This document shows, in pieces, positions 1-8,242 of a stretch of DNA of 64,000 nucleotides. The notes below the pieces were generated by a model. That model did not search any database. It was given only the letters and a program-made list of their open reading frames with translations, and was not told the origin of the DNA. The stretch's first letter is position 1; each line of letters begins with the position of its first letter. A program made the translations under genes and the position numbers. Source of the DNA: Bradyrhizobium liaoningense (lineage in GTDB: Bacteria > Pseudomonadota > Alphaproteobacteria > Rhizobiales > Xanthobacteraceae); the NCBI RefSeq assembly GCF_018130785.1, contig NZ_JAFCJT010000001.1:558001-622000 (forward strand). The letters are read 5' to 3'.

Positions 1-551
1 AACGCTTCCTGGACGACGCCGTAAAGCAGACGGACGCGCAGTTCGCTACGCTCAAGAAGCAACAGGAAGGTGAAGAGAAGGGCGTGCAGGCCGACGAAGA
101 GGAACTCGAACGGGTCATGAAGGCGTTCGGCTCCGGCCTGCTGGCAAGTCCTCGTGTCAGCGAAAGCCGGCGCGCCCTGTTGCTGTCCTCGACCCGGCGC
201 CTGCAGACGAGCGTCGAGCTCATGCGGCTACAGCGTCAGCGTGAGGACTTCGTGCGGCAAACGGGGCGTGTCACCAGTCAGCGCACGATCAATCTGCTCA
301 GAGAGCAGAAAGACTCGAATGTTCGTTTGGCGGACCTGCGCGTGAGAATGCAGGCGCTCAGTCAAAAATTGCAGCCTATCGGCGGCTCGGGTGCCATCCC
401 CGTCAATTCAGGCGAGCTCAATCCCGACGTGGTCGTCGTGCGGCGGCTCGGTCAACAGTGGGACAGGATACCCGCATCCGTCGACTTCGACGTGGAGCCA
501 GGCGACGTGATCGAAGTCACACTGCGCCCTCAGGCGGCCTTCTCGAACTGA
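1..551 (+). CDS. Polysaccharide export protein, C-terminal part (ExoF/Wza-like), 5' end outside window
   Basis: The reading frame is open from the left edge (codons begin at position 3) and ends at TGA 549-551, so only the last 182 or so residues are visible. What is seen is a long charged helical stretch with heptad-like Leu/Arg spacing, then a short domain ending in a D-x-x-x-EPGDVIEVTLR segment. Rhizobial ExoF-type outer-membrane export proteins of the OPX family typically end with such a coiled coil followed by a beta-rich 'PGDVVEV' (SLBB-like) repeat. The downstream genes (glycosyltransferase, Wzy-type, Wzz-type) fit a Wzx/Wzy-dependent polysaccharide locus in which this protein would form the export channel. 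The signal peptide and Poly_export domain would lie upstream of the window, so the family call rests on the C-terminus and context only. Confidence 0.7.
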   Translation, partial: RFLDDAVKQTDAQFATLKKQQEGEEKGVQADEEELERVMKAFGSGLLASPRVSESRRALLLSSTRRLQTSVELMRLQRQREDFVRQTGRVTSQRTINLLREQKDSNVRLADLRVRMQALSQKLQPIGGSGAIPVNSGELNPDVVVVRRLGQQWDRIPASVDFDVEPGDVIEVTLRPQAAFSN

Positions 552-597
552 GCACGAACAGAGGTACTCCCTTCAGAGTAAACAGGGCGCTGCTTCC

Positions 598-630
598 GGA
601 GTAGCTTCCGCATACCCCCATGGCTACTCC
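598..630. promoter_or_regulatory. 8-bp inverted repeat upstream of LuxR-type gene
   Basis: GGAGTAGC (598-605) and its exact complement GCTACTCC (623-630) are separated by 17 bp in the 289-bp space between the export gene and the regulator. The half-site spacing suits either a dimeric regulator or a weak hairpin downstream of the export gene. No T-tract follows, so an operator is somewhat more likely than a terminator. Function is inferred. Confidence 0.35.
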
Positions 631-641
631 CGCGAGGCTTA

Positions 642-683
642 AACCCGCCTTGCTACCCCTTCAACCCGCCTTGCTACCTCTTC
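642..683. repeat. 21-bp tandem direct repeat, two copies
   Basis: Units 642-662 and 663-683 differ at one base (AACCCGCCTTGCTACC followed by CCTTC or TCTTC). Both carry a GCTACC element resembling the half-site of the adjacent inverted repeat. The repeat ends about 160 bp before the regulator's start codon, so it may be part of its control region or a recent slippage duplication. Confidence 0.6.
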
Positions 684-840
684 GTTGATCACGACCGGGG
701 CGATGCCCGAAAGATCGGCGACTTTCACCCCCTCCGACGGTTGCGGGGTTACCCCCCATTCAACGTTTACAGGCTTGGCAGAAGTTGGGAATCTTTGTGG
801 CACGTTCACTCCATCGGGTCAGCGCGGCCGGGGGAATAAA

Positions 841-1503
841 ATGTTGAACTTAAGCCAAGCATTGCCAAGGTCTACCATTGCTCTACAGCGTCATTCTTCT
901 GAATCGATATTCAATATTTCCGGTCCCGTTTCATCTGCTCACTCTGAAGCCCAGAACCCCAAGCAGGACGGCTTGCGCGGGGTGCTCGCGCGGATCGGCT
1001 GCGGACAAGTCTTGCTCAGGCGCGGCAAGGTCATCGAACTCAGTCCGGCCGGCCGCGCAATATTGGAGCGCGAAGCGCGCGTGGATGCGAGCCACGAAAC
1101 GCTCTATGGCGCCGTCAAGCAACTGGTCCACCGCGCCGGCGCACAGTTTCCGGCCGGCTCGACTTCCTGGTTGGCAACATCCACCAAGGAAGGATTTACC
1201 GCGCTGATCAACCAGGTCGCGAATGCGTGGTCCGACGAGACCATCGCATTGATCCTGCTGGATCTCGACGCGCATCCGGAGCCCTCACCGCGGACGCTTC
1301 AGCGGTTGTTTGGATTCACCGCTGCCGAAACTCAGCTGGCTCTCGAGTTGGCGCGAGGCAACAACCTGATCGACATTGCTCGTTCGCGACGATTGAGTCG
1401 AACGACAGTACGCTCCCAGTTGGCTTCCCTGTTTGTCAAAACACAGACACGCCGGCAGGCAGACCTGATCGCGTTGCTGGGCCGCCTCGCCGTCCTGCCC
1501 TAG
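841..1503 (+). CDS. LuxR-family helix-turn-helix transcriptional regulator (short form)
   Basis: A 220-residue protein whose last 65 residues form a LuxR/GerE-type HTH: after a 'LFGFTAAETQLALELARG' entry helix come the recognition-helix residues LSRTTVRSQLASLFVKT. The N-terminal part has no receiver phosphorylation site and no obvious autoinducer domain. It resembles the second half of the longer PAS-LuxR regulators common in Bradyrhizobium, so the gene may be a shortened member. ATG 841 was preferred over the upstream TTG 685 because GGGGGA lies 5 bases ahead of it and the extra 52 residues look non-coding. It sits between the export gene and the glycosyltransferase, so local control of EPS genes is plausible but not shown. 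Confidence 0.75.
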   Translation: MLNLSQALPRSTIALQRHSSESIFNISGPVSSAHSEAQNPKQDGLRGVLARIGCGQVLLRRGKVIELSPAGRAILEREARVDASHETLYGAVKQLVHRAGAQFPAGSTSWLATSTKEGFTALINQVANAWSDETIALILLDLDAHPEPSPRTLQRLFGFTAAETQLALELARGNNLIDIARSRRLSRTTVRSQLASLFVKTQTRRQADLIALLGRLAVLP

Positions 1504-1778
1504 CGTGGACGCGGAATACGGTGTCGCGTTGTCTCGACTGGTTGAACATCGACGTGCTTCGCGGCGCGTTCAGCAAACATGCACTCGCGCCGCGTCGTCA
1601 TTTCAGCCCTGTTCGAGCACGTCCGCCAACCGCTCACTTCCGCTGTCATGCGAATGAATGAAGACAGCCCGCGGCCACGTCCTAACCTGATCCTGTCAAA
1701 CTTTCGCCGGGAAAACCGGGGGTCTCCGCAAAGATCAACATCTTGGCGGGATTGCTCAAAGGGCTGGAAGGAACCAAC

Positions 1779-2966
1779 ATGGCGCTGCACTTGCTTTGCG
1801 TAGGAGGCGAGGATCACGCTCTGCGTATCCCGTTCCTGGCGGCTCTGCAGAACCGCGGCCTGCGCGTGAGCGCGGCCGGCACTGGTGCAGTATCTGCATT
1901 CGCGAAGACCGGAATCCCCTATCATCAATATCAGTTCGACAGATTTGGCGTGGGCTTTGCCGATCGCGCGGCCATGGGTCAGCTGGCGCGGCTCGTGAAG
2001 AGCGCTCGGCCCGACGTGATCCAGACGTTTGATACCAAGCCCAACCTGTTTGCGCCGCTGGCGCTACGCGGCTCCGTACCGGTTGTGCGCACGATCAACG
2101 GAATGGGATGGGTATTCTCGTCGACAGAACTGAGAGCCTTGGCCTTCCGCCCCGTCTATCTCGCGATGCAACGCCTGGCTGCCTGCTGGACCGCGGCGAC
2201 GGTTTTCCAGAACAAGGCCGACAGCAGCTTCTTTCAACGACACCGCCTGCTTGGCAAGAGCTCATCTGTCATCATCGGAAGCTCGGGGATCGATGTCGGC
2301 GCTTTCGAAGCGGCGCAAGCGCGAACGTCCTCGCCTGCCGAGCTGCGCGCCGAACTCGGGGTGGGCGATGCCGAGATTGTCCTGACAGTAAGCCGATTAA
2401 CTATCCAAAAAGGAATCACGACGCTCCTCGAAGCGGCGAAGCTCGTGCATGAGGTCCGTCCGAATGTCCGCTTTCTGCTCGTCGGTCCGCGCGAAAGCGA
2501 GGGTCCGTTTGCCGTAGGTCAGGCGTTGATCGAGGCGCACGCACCATATGTGATTGCGACCGGCGCCAGATCGGATATTCCCGCACTTCTGGGTATCGCC
2601 GACCTCTTCGCCTTTCCGACCGAATATCGTGAAGGCATTCCCCGTGTTCTTTTGGAAGCCGGATTGGCTGGCGTGCCAATCGTCGCCTCCCGCATGCCGG
2701 GGTGCGATGACGTGGTCCGCGAGGACTGGAACGGCAAACTTGTAGCGCCGCGCGACCCGCGCGCGCTCGCCGCCTCAATTCTCGACCTCCTTCAGGATTC
2801 CGCGCGTGCAAAGACGATGGGTCAACGCTCGATCAACGTGGTGCGCAAGGAGTTCGACCTAAACGTCGTCGCCGATCGCTATGCAGAGCTATACACGCAG
2901 CTGCTTTCCCGCAGCCATTCCAGTGGCTCGCGGGCTGCGGCGCACAGCATCAGTGAAGTACAATGA
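1779..2966 (+). CDS. Glycosyltransferase family 4
   Basis: A 395-residue GT-B-fold enzyme predicted to transfer a nucleotide-activated sugar to a lipid-linked EPS precursor at the inner membrane. The C-terminal domain has the GT4 pattern: a 'VSRLTIQKG' strand-loop, then 'EYREGIPRVLLEAGLAGVP' containing the E-x7-E donor-binding motif, followed by a typical terminal helix. ATG 1779 is chosen because GGAAGGA precedes it and the next residues (MALHLLCVGG) match the usual first beta strand; a TTG at 1743 would add 12 unlikely residues. Its stop overlaps the next gene's start (ATGA at 2963-2966), indicating translational coupling with the Wzy-type gene. Donor and acceptor sugars cannot be read from sequence. 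Confidence 0.88.
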   Translation: MALHLLCVGGEDHALRIPFLAALQNRGLRVSAAGTGAVSAFAKTGIPYHQYQFDRFGVGFADRAAMGQLARLVKSARPDVIQTFDTKPNLFAPLALRGSVPVVRTINGMGWVFSSTELRALAFRPVYLAMQRLAACWTAATVFQNKADSSFFQRHRLLGKSSSVIIGSSGIDVGAFEAAQARTSSPAELRAELGVGDAEIVLTVSRLTIQKGITTLLEAAKLVHEVRPNVRFLLVGPRESEGPFAVGQALIEAHAPYVIATGARSDIPALLGIADLFAFPTEYREGIPRVLLEAGLAGVPIVASRMPGCDDVVREDWNGKLVAPRDPRALAASILDLLQDSARAKTMGQRSINVVRKEFDLNVVADRYAELYTQLLSRSHSSGSRAAAHSISEVQ

Positions 2967-4219
2967 TCGGAAGTGCCATTCTTGCGCTTGGCCTCGTGCT
3001 TGGCACAGCCTCGCAGCTGCGTCTTCCCGGCTTCCCCCTGGGCATCGGGGAAGCCTGCCTCGTCCTCTGGCTCGGTCTCGCATCCCTGCATCTCCTGGTG
3101 AGTTCAAGAATTTGCAACCCGCAAGCTCTGCTCTGGCTCGTTACATTCTGGGGCTGCTTTGTCTTGATTCAGAGTTTCGGGGGCTTCCTTGCATTGCTGC
3201 GCCCGGAGATCGTTGACCCAGAGCTCGTCGTGCACGACATCTTCGCATATCTCCTCGTGGCGGCCCTCACTTGCCTGGTGGCTGCAACGTTGAGACCTGA
3301 GGGTGCCCTGCGCCAATCGCTGTGGTTCCTGATCGGCTTCTGGATCGTCGCCGTGGCGGCGCAACTTGCATTGGGCTGGGGCTACCTCAGCATCTCGTCG
3401 GTCGACCCATGGTATTGGGACCGGTTTCGCGGGTGGTCGGAGAATCCAAACCAGCTTGCAATCTACTGCGCGGTTTTGACACCACTCTCGCTTCACATGG
3501 CTCTGACCGCCAAGGGATTTGGCCGGCTCGTTGCAGTGTTGAGCTGCATCGCAACGTTCGTCGTGGGCCGGCTGACGAAGAGCGATACCTTTCTTATCTC
3601 GATGTCGCTGTCGATACCGCTGCTCATTGCGCTGCGCTTGCGAAGCTGGCTCACGTCACCCGAACATCGGTGGAGTCTGCGTTTCGCAGCTGCAACGATC
3701 GTCGTTATAGCTATCGTTCCCCTTTCGCTCTCACTCCTTCCCTACGGGATGGCAACCGCGAATGATGTCGAGGGGCTGGCCGCCGGTATGATGAAGGATC
3801 GTGGCGGTGAGGCAACGAAGGCAACCGCCAATCTGCGGCTAAGCCTTTGGCAAGACGCTTTGCATGCTGGACTGGAGTCCGGATCGCTCGGCCTTGGGCC
3901 CGGGCCGCATCTGGAGAAACCGACCGGAATCACAGACAAGGGCGTAGCACTCCCGGTGGAAGCTCACAGCACCCTCCTTGACGTGTTTACCCAAGGCGGA
4001 CTGCCTGGCGTGATCGCCATTGTCAGCCTGCTTGCTGGCGCGTTTGCGCTCCTGCTCCGCGCACGGCTCGACGCCTTGGCCGTCTTAATCTTTGCGCTCG
4101 CCATCTTCAGCATCAGCCATTTCATTCTGCGGCACCCGACCGTGTGGTTTGCCGTCACGCTGGGCCTCATCCTAGGCTCGGATCGGCGCTCATTGGCGCA
4201 TGCGCGAGTTGGAAGTTAA
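2963..4219 (+). CDS. O-antigen polymerase/ligase-type membrane protein (Wzy/ExoQ-like)
   Basis: A 418-residue integral membrane protein with about ten to twelve hydrophobic segments and a large periplasmic loop before the last helices. The loop contains 'EAHSTLLDVFTQGGLPGV', which matches the Wzy_C pattern of O-antigen polymerases and ligases (conserved His, then G-x-x-G just before a membrane segment). Enzymes of this family polymerise lipid-linked repeat units or ligate glycans on the periplasmic face. It is coupled to the GT4 gene by ATGA and followed three bases later by the AsnB-type gene. With a Wzz-type gene in the same locus, polymerase is the likeliest role. Ligase cannot be excluded. 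Confidence 0.8.
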   Translation: MIGSAILALGLVLGTASQLRLPGFPLGIGEACLVLWLGLASLHLLVSSRICNPQALLWLVTFWGCFVLIQSFGGFLALLRPEIVDPELVVHDIFAYLLVAALTCLVAATLRPEGALRQSLWFLIGFWIVAVAAQLALGWGYLSISSVDPWYWDRFRGWSENPNQLAIYCAVLTPLSLHMALTAKGFGRLVAVLSCIATFVVGRLTKSDTFLISMSLSIPLLIALRLRSWLTSPEHRWSLRFAAATIVVIAIVPLSLSLLPYGMATANDVEGLAAGMMKDRGGEATKATANLRLSLWQDALHAGLESGSLGLGPGPHLEKPTGITDKGVALPVEAHSTLLDVFTQGGLPGVIAIVSLLAGAFALLLRARLDALAVLIFALAIFSISHFILRHPTVWFAVTLGLILGSDRRSLAHARVGS

Positions 4220-4222
4220 GCC

Positions 4223-6211
4223 ATGTGTGGAATTACAGGGATACTTCAGACGCAGCATGCTTCTCGATCCGCTGACCTGGCGGCGATCGGGCCGATGACG
4301 GCTCGCCTGCGCCACCGCGGTCCCGATGCGGACGGGTTCTGGAGCGATCGCGACGCCGGCGTTGCGTTCGGACATCGCAGGCTGTCCATCATCGATCTTT
4401 CCGATGCGGGCCGGCAGCCAATGCTTTCGAGCGACGGCCGCTTCGTCATTACGTTCAACGGCGAGATCTACAACTACAAGTCATTGCGGCAAGAGCTCGA
4501 GTGCGCGGGCAAGCGCTTCACCGGCAATAGCGATACTGAGGTCTTGCTGGGCTTGATCGAGAGATGGGGCCTCGAGAAGGCCCTCCAGCGCTGCAATGGC
4601 ATGTTCGCAATCGGCCTGTGGGACCGCAGGAATCGGACGCTGCATCTGGCCCGCGATCGAATGGGGAAAAAGCCGCTCTACGTCGCGCGGACATCGAGCG
4701 CGGTCGTGTTCGCGTCGGAGTTGAAGGCCATCGCGGCATTCCCCGACTTTTACCAGGAGATCGACCCAGGCGCGGTTGCGGAGTTTTTAACTCGCGGATG
4801 GTTGCCGGAAAACCAGTGCATATGGCGCGGCGTCTTCAAGATTCCACCCGGGGGCGCCCTATCGATCCGTGCCGAGGACCTCTCGGTCTGCCGGGATGCC
4901 GCAGCGCTACAAGAGCGCGCGCGCTCCTGGTGGTCGTTGGCCGATGCCGCGCAAACGGGCCGCGCAGCGCTGGCCACTGCGGATGACCAGCAGCTCGTCT
5001 CCCAGGCTTGCGATCTGCTCAAGGCCGCGGTCGCCGACCGAATGGTTGCCGACGTTCCGGTCGGGCTGTTCCTGTCCGGCGGAATAGACAGTTCGACCGT
5101 CGTGGCCCTGATGCAGGCCCAATCGGCGCGCCCGGTACGGACCTTTACGATCGGATTCGGTGAGCGCGCCTTTGATGAAACGGCTAACGCTGCGGCCGTG
5201 GCGCGGCACCTCGGCACCAGCCATACCGAGCTACGTCTCACCTCCGCGGACGCCAGAGCGGTCATCCCCGAACTTCCAACCATCTGGGACGAGCCGTTTG
5301 CCGATGAGTCGCAGATCCCGACACTGCTTCTATCACGACTTGCACGGCAGGACGTCACCGTTGCGCTTTCCGGCGACGGGGGTGACGAGTGCTTCGGAGG
5401 GTATTCCAGGCACGTGCTCTCCGCCCGTTTAGCGCCTCTGCTGAACTCCAACCGATCGATACGGACGATGGCCGCAAGCGGTGTGGCGCTGCTCGGGCGC
5501 GGCATGCGCGAAAGCGTCGTCGAGACACTTCGTCTTCCGGGTTGGTTGCAGCGGATGACACACGGCGACCGGATCAACCGCCTGGCAGACCTTATTGGCA
5601 GCAACGACGTCGGCGAGATGTACGGTCGGTCGACGCGGCTCTCCGAACTCCAGTTGACGGGAACGCAAGCAGGCGCCGAGCCTGACTCGATCCCGCCGCT
5701 CAACGATCTGCTGTCTGATTTCATCGTTCGGGATATGCTTGGATATCTCCCGAGTGATATTCTCGTGAAACTCGATCGCGCGAGCATGGCCACGAGCCTC
5801 GAGGCCCGCTGCCCGCTTCTGGATCACCGCGTCGTTGAGTTCAGCTGGGCGCTACCGAACTCCGCGAAGGTGCGTCATGGTCAGGGAAAATGGCTCCTGC
5901 GCCAGGTCCTTGGCCGTTACGTGCCGCGCCACCTCTTCGAGCGACCAAAGCAGGGCTTTGACGTACCGATCGGCTCCTGGCTGAAGGGACCTCTTCGTTC
6001 GTGGGCGTCAGACCTCATTTCCGAGTCGCGTCTTCGTAACCAGCATCTTCTGGACGCTTCCCGCGTGCAGGACTGCTGGCACCAACATCTTAGCGGTCGC
6101 CGCGATTTCTCACGACCGCTGTGGGCTGTCTTGATGCTGCAGTCCTGGCTCGACTCAGCAATTGCCGCCGGGCCTTCCCGAACAGCGGGCGTGATGGAAC
6201 CGGCGCAGTAA
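4223..6211 (+). CDS. asnB: Glutamine-dependent asparagine synthetase-type amidotransferase
   Basis: 662 residues, the usual length for the family. The N-terminal Ntn glutaminase starts MCGITGI with the catalytic Cys2 and contains the NGEIYN motif. The C-terminal synthetase domain has the ATP pyrophosphatase loop LSGGIDSS (residues 284-291). The class-II reaction moves ammonia from glutamine to an adenylated carboxylate. In EPS and O-antigen loci such enzymes often amidate uronic-acid residues rather than making free asparagine (known for WbpS-type proteins). Its position between Wzy-type and Wzz-type genes favours that role, though this is inference. ATG 4223 directly follows the previous stop and has a GGAAG upstream. 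Confidence 0.85.
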   Translation: MCGITGILQTQHASRSADLAAIGPMTARLRHRGPDADGFWSDRDAGVAFGHRRLSIIDLSDAGRQPMLSSDGRFVITFNGEIYNYKSLRQELECAGKRFTGNSDTEVLLGLIERWGLEKALQRCNGMFAIGLWDRRNRTLHLARDRMGKKPLYVARTSSAVVFASELKAIAAFPDFYQEIDPGAVAEFLTRGWLPENQCIWRGVFKIPPGGALSIRAEDLSVCRDAAALQERARSWWSLADAAQTGRAALATADDQQLVSQACDLLKAAVADRMVADVPVGLFLSGGIDSSTVVALMQAQSARPVRTFTIGFGERAFDETANAAAVARHLGTSHTELRLTSADARAVIPELPTIWDEPFADESQIPTLLLSRLARQDVTVALSGDGGDECFGGYSRHVLSARLAPLLNSNRSIRTMAASGVALLGRGMRESVVETLRLPGWLQRMTHGDRINRLADLIGSNDVGEMYGRSTRLSELQLTGTQAGAEPDSIPPLNDLLSDFIVRDMLGYLPSDILVKLDRASMATSLEARCPLLDHRVVEFSWALPNSAKVRHGQGKWLLRQVLGRYVPRHLFERPKQGFDVPIGSWLKGPLRSWASDLISESRLRNQHLLDASRVQDCWHQHLSGRRDFSRPLWAVLMLQSWLDSAIAAGPSRTAGVMEPAQ

Positions 6212-6222
6212 AGGAGTACGCG

Positions 6223-8103
6223 ATGGAAGCGTTCACAAGTAAACGGATTCTCCCGGTGACTGTTCTGTCCCAGGGGCGGTCAAAAGCAGACGAGTCTGCT
6301 CCCGATGACGCCATCGCGGCATTCAAGCATGTCTTCGAGAGCATCAGGCGATACAAGCTCTTCATTTTCAAAATGATCAGCGCGGGTGCGCTGCTCGCAG
6401 TGCTCGGTAGTCTTTTTATGTCCCCCTCCTATCTCGCGACGGCACAGCTTGTCGTGAGCGCTCGAGGCGGCGGAGCAGCCGACAATGCCGGCGCGCCCGG
6501 CAATTCCACGCCGACTGGCGGTTCGGACGACCCGACGATCGATACACACGTAACGGTCATGTCATCCGATGCCTATCTGCGGCGGCTCCTACCTGCATTG
6601 AGGATGCTCGACAACCCGGCCAACGAGAACGGTTCGGTGCTCCGCACTGCCTTGTCAAAGATAAAGGGGTTCCTCTCCTTCCGGAAGGACCCGAGCGACG
6701 GCACGGCGGTGACGGCATTAAAGGCGCGTTTGAAGGTCAGTCAGGAGCGCCGGTCCAGAGTTATCAGCGTAATTGCCAGCGACGCCAATCCGCAACGGGC
6801 CGCAGACGTCGCAAACCTGGTCGCCCGGTCCTACGCTGACGAGTTGGTCCGGCAAAAGCGGGCTGTGGAGCTCCAGGCTCTGGACGCCATCGCAGCACAA
6901 TCGGCGAATGTTCAGCGCGAATTGGCGACGGCGAAAGCGGAATGGGACGCCAGTCACTCCGGTCAGACCTCGTCATCACCGGCAGCCGCACAGGCCGCCG
7001 CCGCGTTGGAGTGGAAAATCACCACTCTGGCCCAGCAATATGAAACACTGATACGAAAGCGGCAGGATCTCACCACGAAGGGCGTGGTCGCCGAGCCAGA
7101 CGTGACCGTCATCGCGGACGCCTCGCCACCCGACTTTCCCAGCTCGTTGAACCCGTTCCTCCTCGTCCCGCCAATTACGATTATCTTCGCTCTGCTGGCG
7201 TGTCTCATCGCGATCATCCTGAGGCACTTCGATCGAAGTCTGCACACCGAGGCAGAAGCTGCAGAGGCACTGGACATCCCATGCGTCGGGTTGATCCCTT
7301 CGATCCCGCCGGAGCTGAGCATCTCGCCGCAGCGGTTCGTAGAGCAATCGGCTGTATCGCATAACAGGGCCGTTCGCTCGACCGTGGTATCTCTCATGGC
7401 CGCCGATCCAGTCTCGCCACAGCCGCCGCATGTCGTCCTGGTGACATCCAGCTTGCACGGTGAAGGCAAGAGCGCGATCGCGTGGAGTTTCAGCTTTTGC
7501 GCCGCGCAGCTCGGACAGCGCGTTCTGCTCCTTGATTTTTCCCAAGTCCCCCGGCGCGTCGGTGGCGAGGCTGCAGATCTCTTCAAGCTGCTGGCGCAGG
7601 ACGGAGCGGCGGCCAAGGCCATCCAGCACATCCCGGAGCTCGGAATCGATTACATATCGTCAAGATTGTCCGAGGGCAGTCGCCTGGGGCCGTTAGCGGG
7701 TCCGAAAGTCGCCTCGCTGTTCGAGCACTTCAGAAACACCTACGATCTCGTCGTCATCAACGCACCATCGCTGGATGATGCGCCGGAAGTGCGACTTCTC
7801 GCTTCCTGGGCAGATCACGTTCTACTTGCAATCCGCGCCGGAAGCACGAGCCGCGACGTCGTACGGAGCACTCTGAACCGGTTTGCCGGGACATCGGATC
7901 TCGACGCTCGTGTCAAGCTCTGGTGTGTCCTGACGCACGGACTACCGTCCGAGCTCACGCCCTCGGATCTGGAGCCGTCATCAACATCGACTTTGATGCA
8001 TTACTATCGCCGCCTCAAAACAGCGGCGGTACGGTGGACAAGCATCGAACCTGTAATCAATGTTTCCGAGCACGCTGAACCTGGCCTGAGACCACGGCAA
8101 TGA
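6223..8103 (+). CDS. ExoP/GumC-type polysaccharide co-polymerase with C-terminal BY-kinase-like domain
   Basis: 626 residues. A Wzz domain is framed by membrane segments at about 46-66 and 310-333, with a periplasmic coiled region between them. A cytoplasmic P-loop domain follows. Walker A is nearly canonical (SSLHGEGKS, 409-417, with His for the usual Pro). Walker A' reads LLLDFSQVP around D438, lacking the second Asp and Arg of the usual D-x-D-x-R. Walker B reads VVINAPS with Asn513 where Asp is expected. The C-terminus has only one Tyr pair rather than a tyrosine cluster. The family sets chain length with Wzy. This copy may bind nucleotide without acting as a tyrosine kinase. ATG 6223 has an AAGGAG 7 bases upstream. 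Confidence 0.82.
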   Translation: MEAFTSKRILPVTVLSQGRSKADESAPDDAIAAFKHVFESIRRYKLFIFKMISAGALLAVLGSLFMSPSYLATAQLVVSARGGGAADNAGAPGNSTPTGGSDDPTIDTHVTVMSSDAYLRRLLPALRMLDNPANENGSVLRTALSKIKGFLSFRKDPSDGTAVTALKARLKVSQERRSRVISVIASDANPQRAADVANLVARSYADELVRQKRAVELQALDAIAAQSANVQRELATAKAEWDASHSGQTSSSPAAAQAAAALEWKITTLAQQYETLIRKRQDLTTKGVVAEPDVTVIADASPPDFPSSLNPFLLVPPITIIFALLACLIAIILRHFDRSLHTEAEAAEALDIPCVGLIPSIPPELSISPQRFVEQSAVSHNRAVRSTVVSLMAADPVSPQPPHVVLVTSSLHGEGKSAIAWSFSFCAAQLGQRVLLLDFSQVPRRVGGEAADLFKLLAQDGAAAKAIQHIPELGIDYISSRLSEGSRLGPLAGPKVASLFEHFRNTYDLVVINAPSLDDAPEVRLLASWADHVLLAIRAGSTSRDVVRSTLNRFAGTSDLDARVKLWCVLTHGLPSELTPSDLEPSSTSTLMHYYRRLKTAAVRWTSIEPVINVSEHAEPGLRPRQ

Positions 8104-8242
8104 CCACCGGACGGCTTGGGTTAATCACCCGGGCCTTTCGATACGGTCGGAAGCCGATCGACCATACGGTGGCTGCGAACCCAGCATCCTTCATTTGAAG
8201 TATGCGTGCCCAAGCCTGATTAACATATGTTGGGGCAAGAAA

